DNA of 64,000 bases. Origin: Paracandidimonas soli. GTDB lineage: Bacteria > Pseudomonadota > Gammaproteobacteria > Burkholderiales > Burkholderiaceae_B. Positions 58,573-64,000 of the stretch are shown piece after piece (positions within the stretch are counted from its first letter, which is position 1; every line of letters starts with the position of its first letter). Below the pieces are notes generated by a model. That model was given only the letters and a program-made list of their open reading frames with translations, ran no database searches and had not been told where the DNA came from. Both the position numbers and the translations under genes were made by a program. The stretch is from assembly GCF_004342005.1 (NCBI RefSeq), contig NZ_SMBX01000002.1, forward strand, positions 434,001 to 498,000, in the 5' to 3' direction.

Positions 58573-60585
58573 TCAGGACAGGGCGGACAGCCTCAACAGT
58601 ACATCTCCCGAGCCGGCTCTTTGTCCCGGCTGGAAATTGACCTCCGTCACCCGGCCATCGGCCTGCGCTGTGATGGCATGCTCCATTTTCATGGCCTCCA
58701 CGACACCGACCACGTCGCCGGCATGGATTTCGTCGCCTTCCTTGACGGCGATGGACAGCAGGACGCCGGCCATGGGCACGGAGATCCGCAGTCCGCCGTC
58801 TTTGGATTCGGGCGCAGGCATATACAGCAGCGCCTGATGGCTGGCCTGGGACAGGACGCCCAGATCCAGGCGCAGGCCGGCCTGCTGGAGCCGGTATTCA
58901 TAGCCTTTGGCGCCGGGCAACTGGACTATCTGCGCCGCCAGGGGCTTGCCATCCGCTTCGGCACAGAGCAGGCCCGCGACCTGCCCGCGCGCAATCGCAA
59001 TGCGGATCTGCGTTCCGGCCTTCGTCCGCACGGTAAAACGAATGCGCGCATCGTTCGTATCCGGGTTTTCCCGCTTCAGCGCCAGCAGGCGGCATGTCTT
59101 CGGATCGGCAACCGAGTAGACCGCCAGACGGATTTCCTCGTCCCGGGCGGCATGCAGGGATCCGTCCAGGCAATGCTTTGCCGCGACCAGCGCCGCCAGG
59201 GCGTCGGACATACCGTCGAACTGAACGTCGGCCCGCAGCCCGGCGGGGTAGTGCGCCTGCAGGAAGCCGGTATCGAAGTCGCAGGCGGCGAAGGCCGGAT
59301 GGCGGATCAGCTCGGCCTGCAGCGGCAAACTGGAATCCACCCCGCGTATGACGAAGCGGTCGATGGCCTCCGCCATGCGCGCGATGGCCTGCTTGCGGTC
59401 CGGCGCATGCACGATCAGCTTCGCCATCATGGGATCGTAGTGCACGGGGATATCGGAACCGTGCGTCACGCCGCTGTCCACCCGGACGCCGTCCATGCCT
59501 TCCGGCGGCTGGAACAGGGTCACGCGGCCTGTGGACGGCAGATTATCGTGATAGGGATCCTCCGCATTGATGCGGCACTCGATGGCCCAGCCATTGCGGG
59601 GGATATCCTCCTGCCCGAAAGTCAGGGGCTCGCCCGCGGCGGCGCGCAGCATCCATTCGACCAGGTCGAGGCCTGTGATGGCTTCGGTGACGGGGTGCTC
59701 TACCTGAAGCCGTGTGTTCATTTCGAGGAAATAGAAAGACTGGTCCTTGCCGACTACGAACTCCACTGTGCCCGCGGTGAGATAGTCGACGGCGTGCGCC
59801 AGCGCCACGGCCTGTTCTCCCATGGCCTTGCGGGTGGGCTCCGACAGGAAGGCGCTTGGCGCTTCTTCGATCAGCTTCTGGTGGCGGCGCTGCAGGGAGC
59901 ATTCGCGTTCCCACAGATAGACGGCATTGCCATGCGCATCGGCCAGCACCTGAATTTCGATATGACGGGGCTGCTCGATGTATTTCTCGATGAAGATCCG
60001 GTCGTCGCCGAAGCTGCGCATGGCCTCGCTGCGGCACGACTGGAAGCCGCTCAGGGCCTGGGCGTCGTCGTAGGCCACGCGCAGGCCCTTGCCTCCGCCG
60101 CCCGCCGAGGCCTTGATCATGACCGGGTAACCGATACCGCGGGCGATTTCGACCGCTTCTTCCGCGGAGTCGATGACCGCGTCATGGCCGGGAATGGTGT
60201 TGACGCCGGCTTTTTGCGCGACCAGGCGGGAGGCGATCTTGTCGCCCATGGCGCGGATGGCGTCCGCTCGCGGCCCTACGAACACGATGCCGGCGTCTTC
60301 CAGCGCCTGCGCAAAGGCCGCATTTTCCGAAAGAAAGCCGTAGCCCGGGTGGACGGCTTGAGCGCCGGTTTGCCTGCAGGCCTGCAGAATGGCTTCGATA
60401 TTCAGGTACGAATTGCGCGAAGGAGCCGGCCCGATGCGAACGGCTTCGTCCGCCAGGCGCACGTGTTGCGCATGCCTGTCGGCATCGGAATAGACGGCTA
60501 CGGTGGCGATCCCCAAGCGCCTGGCCGTGCGCATGATGCGGCAGGCGATTTCTCCGCGATTGGCGATCAGGAGCTTAGTGAACAT
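58573..60585 (-). CDS. Acyl-CoA carboxylase biotin carboxylase/BCCP subunit
   Basis: A 670-residue fused protein. Biotin carboxylase domain (about 1-450): LLIANRGEIACRIMRTARRLG, the ATP-grasp glycine loop KASAGGGGKGLR, EMNTRLQVEHPVTE. A middle beta domain follows, and a C-terminal biotin-carrier domain with the biotinylated lysine at about K633 in EAMKMEH. This is the acetyl/propionyl/methylcrotonyl-CoA carboxylase alpha layout. The acyl-CoA substrate is not clear. It overlaps the carboxyltransferase gene by 11 bases and is the last gene of the pxp operon. Confidence 0.9.
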   Translation of the reverse strand: MFTKLLIANRGEIACRIMRTARRLGIATVAVYSDADRHAQHVRLADEAVRIGPAPSRNSYLNIEAILQACRQTGAQAVHPGYGFLSENAAFAQALEDAGIVFVGPRADAIRAMGDKIASRLVAQKAGVNTIPGHDAVIDSAEEAVEIARGIGYPVMIKASAGGGGKGLRVAYDDAQALSGFQSCRSEAMRSFGDDRIFIEKYIEQPRHIEIQVLADAHGNAVYLWERECSLQRRHQKLIEEAPSAFLSEPTRKAMGEQAVALAHAVDYLTAGTVEFVVGKDQSFYFLEMNTRLQVEHPVTEAITGLDLVEWMLRAAAGEPLTFGQEDIPRNGWAIECRINAEDPYHDNLPSTGRVTLFQPPEGMDGVRVDSGVTHGSDIPVHYDPMMAKLIVHAPDRKQAIARMAEAIDRFVIRGVDSSLPLQAELIRHPAFAACDFDTGFLQAHYPAGLRADVQFDGMSDALAALVAAKHCLDGSLHAARDEEIRLAVYSVADPKTCRLLALKRENPDTNDARIRFTVRTKAGTQIRIAIARGQVAGLLCAEADGKPLAAQIVQLPGAKGYEYRLQQAGLRLDLGVLSQASHQALLYMPAPESKDGGLRISVPMAGVLLSIAVKEGDEIHAGDVVGVVEAMKMEHAITAQADGRVTEVNFQPGQRAGSGDVLLRLSALS

Positions 60586-61867
60586 GAGGAACTTCCGAGG
60601 GTGATTCCGTGAATTTGCCGCTTGCGTCCCGGGACAGCAGGCGTGCGAGCGATTGGGCGGTCAGTGCCGGAGCGATGCGCGTTATGCCGTCGTCCCCGGC
60701 GGGTATGCCGCGCCTGCCGCCGGCGCTTATTCTGGCCCCGTTCCAGGCCAGGCAGGTCCGGCGATCCAGGCTGGCGGACAGCCCCATGGCTAGGCCTGCC
60801 GCGCCCAGCGCATCGCGAAGGACCAGCGTGACGATTTTGCCATGCCGCTGCCATTGTTGCATGAGGCGCGCGGCCAGGGCTGCGATGCCCGCACGCTCCT
60901 GCGCCTCTCCGGGGACGAAACCTGGCGCATCGATCAGGCTGACGACGGGCATGCGGCGTCTGACGCATAGCGCGAGGAAGCGGCTGGCCTTCTCCAGAGC
61001 GGCGGCATCCAGGCAGCCGGCCAGGATGCCGGGATCGCTGGCCACGATGGCGCATGCCTGTCCGCGCAGGCGGGCGAACCCCGTGATCAGCGAGGTTTCC
61101 CTGCCGGCCTGCAGCTCCAGGAAGCTGCCGGGATCGAGGACTGCCTCCAGCAGCACACGGATATCGTAGGCTCCATTGCCATCGTCCGGCGGCAGCAACT
61201 CGTCCAGGCAGGCCAGCGCCGCGTCTTCCTGCGCGCGAAGCTGATCATGGAATGACGGTGAACTATCCGATGTCGCCAGCAGATAGCGCCTGGCCTGGAG
61301 CACGGCATCGAGCAGGTGCGGGCATGCCCGGCAGGCGATGCCGCCGGCGCGGGCATGGGCCAGTGCTCCGCCCAATTGCTCCGGGTCCTGGCGCACGCCG
61401 CAGACGGCTTCCACCGCATCGGCCGCGCTCAGCGCCAACCTGCCGGAACCCTGCACGAAGAAGGCCGCATCGGCAAGGCAGGGCAGCGTGGACAGGAAGC
61501 CGCTGGTATCGGCAGCCACAATGGAAAGCAGGCAGCGATTCTCGGCAGATTCCGACAGGGCGAGAAAGAGCGCCGCCTGGGCCCCGGCCAGGCCCGGATC
61601 GTCGCGCAACATGACGTTGCCGCCCAACGCCAGCACGATGGTATGCCCCTCGCCGGAGGCTGCGCGTATCTGCCCGGCCAGAAGACGCAGGTCGCCGGCG
61701 GAAACACCGTCCACGCTCGACAGCAGGAACAGGCTGACAGGGGTTTCGGCGATCCGACCCTGAATACCGGATACCGCCGCGCCATGGCGAACCATGGCAG
61801 ACGCTCCGGCGGATGCGCTGCCGTCGTCGAACAGCAGCGGCAGCACCTGGTTGTCCGCGAGGCTCAT
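60575..61867 (-). CDS. Acyl-CoA carboxylase carboxyltransferase-like subunit, unusual
   Basis: A 430-residue protein with carboxyltransferase features: VRRRMPVVSLIDAPGFVPG near residue 300, VTLVLRDALGAAGLAMG, and AWNGARISAGG at the place where the family has a WP-ARI-VMG motif. The N-terminal half is shorter and less like known subunits, and normal beta subunits are near 510 residues. It should pair with the biotin carboxylase encoded next. It overlaps pxpA by ATGA. Activity on an acyl-CoA is likely but the divergence leaves room for a special substrate. Confidence 0.7.
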   Translation of the reverse strand: MSLADNQVLPLLFDDGSASAGASAMVRHGAAVSGIQGRIAETPVSLFLLSSVDGVSAGDLRLLAGQIRAASGEGHTIVLALGGNVMLRDDPGLAGAQAALFLALSESAENRCLLSIVAADTSGFLSTLPCLADAAFFVQGSGRLALSAADAVEAVCGVRQDPEQLGGALAHARAGGIACRACPHLLDAVLQARRYLLATSDSSPSFHDQLRAQEDAALACLDELLPPDDGNGAYDIRVLLEAVLDPGSFLELQAGRETSLITGFARLRGQACAIVASDPGILAGCLDAAALEKASRFLALCVRRRMPVVSLIDAPGFVPGEAQERAGIAALAARLMQQWQRHGKIVTLVLRDALGAAGLAMGLSASLDRRTCLAWNGARISAGGRRGIPAGDDGITRIAPALTAQSLARLLSRDASGKFTESPSEVPHVH

Positions 61868-62649
61868 GCAAGGCCTTTCAGCGTATAGCCTTCGGCGCGC
61901 AGCGAGTCGCGCAGCAACCTGGCGGTATTCACCGCATCGGGGCCGTCGCCGTGCACGCAAATGCTGTGGATGGGAGTGGAGAGCACCTTGCCCGACGCGG
62001 AAATCAGTCCGCCGCTTTCCAGCATGCGCTTGACGTGCGCAAGCGAGGCTTCGGCGCCGTGGATCATGGCGCCGGGCTTGCTGCGCGAGACCAGCGAACC
62101 GTCTTCCTCATAGGCGCGGTCGGCGAAGGCTTCCTCGGCGACGCGCAGCCCTTGCTCCTTTCCGGCGCGGCTGAGCTGCGACAGGGCGGGCGACAGCAGG
62201 ACCAGCGACGGATCGTAGGCGTGGATGGCCCTGGCCACGACCTGGGCCAGCGCATAGTCGGCCGCGGCCATATTGTTCAGCGCGCCATGCGCCTTGACGT
62301 GGACGACGCGGGCGCCTTCCGCCTTCGCCATGCCGTCGAGCGCGGCGATCTGGTAGATGATGGCGGCTTCGAGCTCATCGGGCGCCATGACCATGTTGCG
62401 GCGTCCGAAGCCCTGCAGGTCGGGAAAGGAGGGATGAGCGCCGATATCGACGTTGTTTGCCTTGGCTGTCCGTATGGTGTTGCGCATGACGAGAGGATCG
62501 CCTGCGTGGAAGCCGCATGCGATATTCGCCGAGTCGATAATCTGCAGCAAGGCTTCGTCCATGCCCATTTTCCATGCGCCGAAGCTTTCGCCCAGATCGG
62601 CGTTCAGTCCAACAGTCGGTGTCTCAGTGTGTGTGCTGTTCGTTGCCAT
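61864..62649 (-). CDS. pxpA: 5-oxoprolinase subunit A (LamB/YcsF family)
   Basis: A 261-residue protein: VGLNADLGESFGAWKMG, NIACGFHAGDPLVM, IGAHPSFPDLQGFGRR and VKAHGALNN are the LamB/YcsF signatures. With PxpB and PxpC it opens 5-oxo-L-proline to glutamate using ATP. AGGAG precedes the ATG. The gene order here is pxpBC, pxpA, then the two carboxylase genes. Confidence 0.94.
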   Translation of the reverse strand: MATNSTHTETPTVGLNADLGESFGAWKMGMDEALLQIIDSANIACGFHAGDPLVMRNTIRTAKANNVDIGAHPSFPDLQGFGRRNMVMAPDELEAAIIYQIAALDGMAKAEGARVVHVKAHGALNNMAAADYALAQVVARAIHAYDPSLVLLSPALSQLSRAGKEQGLRVAEEAFADRAYEEDGSLVSRSKPGAMIHGAEASLAHVKRMLESGGLISASGKVLSTPIHSICVHGDGPDAVNTARLLRDSLRAEGYTLKGLA

Positions 62650-62686
62650 GCGAGGCTCCTTTTAGCGGTAACAGGCCCTAAGCCTG

Positions 62687-64000
62687 TCATTCATTCGAAG
62701 AAGAAATAATGATGCCGCTGGCCAGGTTGGCCCTGCGCAGCCGGGATTCGTCCGGAGCGCCCGCCACGGCGAGGCGCTCGATGGCATCCAGCCTGCGACG
62801 GAATGCGGCGGCGGCTTCATGTTGGACCCGTCGGGCTTCCTGCATGCCGATCTCGACGAAGCGGATGCGATCCCCGGGAACGAGCCGGCCCAGCAGCGGC
62901 ATGTCCGCGCGGATGACGACGCAAGGCTTGGTGTAGCCGCCCGTGGTCTGCGCATCGGAAAGCAGGATGATGGGCATGCCGTCCGCGGGCACCTGTATGG
63001 CGCCGGGCACGATGCCGTCGCTGGGAATGTCGGCGCCGAGCTCACCGTGCTCGAGCGCGGGCCCGTGCAGGCGCAGGCCCATGCGGTCCGCCTGCGGGGA
63101 TACGGTATAGACGGTGGAGTAGAACTGTTCCAGCGCCTGCGGCGTAAAGTGATCGCGCTGCGGGCCGGCGATCACGCGCAGCTCGACGGGCGCTGCGTCG
63201 TCCGCCGGCTCCCGGGCCGGATCCGGCCCTAGCAGGAGGTCGCAGCCCTGTTCGCTGGCCGGCAGGCTTCCGGTTTCCAGCCGGTCGCCCGTCTGCAGCG
63301 TGCGCCCCTCCAGGCCGCCCAGGCGGGAGCGCAGATAAGTGGAGCGGCTGCCCAGGACCGGATCGAGCTGGATGCCGCCGCTGAAAGCCAGATAGGCAGG
63401 GCGGGGCGAATGGCAGACGACGCTGGCGACATCCCCCGGCTTCAGGACGGTTCCGCGCCCTGAGGGAATCTCCAGGGATTCGCCGCTAGCCCGGGAAACC
63501 TTGAGCAGTGCGTCTCCGGCCAGACCGCAGCGCACGGCGGGGCCTGCGACGCGGAACCGGGGGCCGCCGCCCAGGAGCTCCAGCGCGGCCGAGCCTTCCG
63601 GCGCGCCGGCAAGCGCATTGGCGATCCGGAAGGTTTCGGGATCGTGCGCGCCGGCCAGGGGAACGCCCAGATAGCGCCAGCCGCTGCGTCCTTCATCCTG
63701 CACGGAGACGCCCCATGCGCCATCCAGGATTTCCAGGCATGAGCGGGACTCTGCGACGGCGGCCGGCGCACATCCTTCGCTGTCCAGGCTGAAGCGCGCG
63801 GATGGCGTCTGCGCCTGCGTCTGTGCGTCGGCCAGCAGGCTTTCCGGCTGCCAGTCGGCAGCGGCGCAGGCTTGCTCGAGTTCCAGGTATTCGTCCACGG
63901 AGATGGGGCGCCAGCGCACCGAGTCTCCCGGAGCGAGCAGGGCGGGCCGGCTCTTCCAGTTCAGGCTGAACAGGGGGACGGGTGTACGTCCCAGCAGGTG
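62687..64000 (-). CDS. Fused 5-oxoprolinase subunits B and C (PxpB-PxpC), N-terminus outside window
   Basis: At least 438 codons; the frame is open to the window edge. The first part in the window (LLGRTPVPLFSLNWKSRPALLAPGDSVRWRPIS) is the C-terminal end of a PxpB/KipI domain. After a linker, the PxpC/KipA domain follows: LEILDGAWGVSVQDEGR, GVPLAGAHDPETFRIANAL, LGSRSTYLRSRLGGLEGR and SDAQTTGGYTKPCVVI. In many bacteria pxpB and pxpC are separate; here they are one chain, keeping the subunits in fixed ratio. Confidence 0.9.
   Translation of the reverse strand, partial: HLLGRTPVPLFSLNWKSRPALLAPGDSVRWRPISVDEYLELEQACAAADWQPESLLADAQTQAQTPSARFSLDSEGCAPAAVAESRSCLEILDGAWGVSVQDEGRSGWRYLGVPLAGAHDPETFRIANALAGAPEGSAALELLGGGPRFRVAGPAVRCGLAGDALLKVSRASGESLEIPSGRGTVLKPGDVASVVCHSPRPAYLAFSGGIQLDPVLGSRSTYLRSRLGGLEGRTLQTGDRLETGSLPASEQGCDLLLGPDPAREPADDAAPVELRVIAGPQRDHFTPQALEQFYSTVYTVSPQADRMGLRLHGPALEHGELGADIPSDGIVPGAIQVPADGMPIILLSDAQTTGGYTKPCVVIRADMPLLGRLVPGDRIRFVEIGMQEARRVQHEAAAAFRRRLDAIERLAVAGAPDESRLRRANLASGIIISSSNE

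Noticed and set aside
60575-61867. Frameshifted or broken carboxyltransferase gene
   Set aside because: The frame is open throughout with typical codon use and overlapping neighbours on both sides, so it is treated as an intact but divergent gene.

Overview
The window (about 62-65% G+C by eye) looks like chromosomal DNA of a betaproteobacterium of the Alcaligenaceae, a relative of Bordetella, Achromobacter or Alcaligenes. The reasons are the order ompA / ubiG-gph / gyrA-serC-pheA-hisC-tyrA-aroA-cmk-rpsA-ihfB-lapA-lapB-hldA-hldD, a short OmpA of under 200 residues, the glnA-ntrB-ntrC order, and an ectR-ectABCD cluster. Nearly all DNA is coding and most genes are in overlapping ATGA-type operons. 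I saw no tRNA, rRNA, CRISPR array, prophage or complete insertion sequence.

Layout. 1-5.4 kb (minus): a TRAP transporter of the TAXI type, two class III aminotransferases and an RpiR regulator, probably an amine or omega-amino-acid uptake and catabolism locus. 5.5-7.7 kb: gph, ubiG and ompA. 8.1-19.2 kb (plus): gyrA and the serine/aromatic supraoperon through cmk, rpsA and ihfB. 19.4-23.7 kb: lapA, lapB, hldA and hldD (LPS control and heptose synthesis), then a ComEA-like protein. 24-26.8 kb (minus): BenE-type transporter, small cysteine-cluster protein, PBP7-type peptidase. 27.1-35.3 kb: an osmotic-stress block of aqpZ, ectR, ectA, ectB, ectC and ectD facing a convergent ehuBCDA uptake operon. 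35.7-43.6 kb: yggS, a thioesterase, NicO plus DUF1007, yicC, rph, a serine acetyltransferase, rdgB and hemW. 43.7-48.0 kb: glnA under a textbook sigma-54/NtrC promoter, then ntrB and ntrC. 48.0-51.7 kb (minus): a ferric-iron ABC transporter with a possible Fur site. 52-57.2 kb: fpr, ridA, recG, oxyR and dps. 57.3-58.5 kb: a branched-chain amino-acid type binding protein. 58.6-64 kb (minus): a 5-oxoprolinase operon (fused pxpB-pxpC, pxpA) continuing into a biotin-dependent carboxylase pair.

The most unusual content is between the genes. (1) Two inverted 127-bp copies of a three-hairpin element (35515-35641 and 39751-39877) look like the right end and omega-RNA-like part of an IS200/IS605-type TnpB element without any tnpB gene; they flank a 4.1-kb block. 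(2) A modular 80-170 bp intergenic repeat occurs five times (3.8, 19.7, 23.1, 30.8 and 31.9 kb). Its central hairpin shows paired base changes between copies, which suggests the structure is maintained. (3) A separate 28-bp near-perfect inverted repeat lies at 23768-23891. (4) A 17-bp motif is shared by the regions upstream of ectR and ehuB and may be a common EctR operator.
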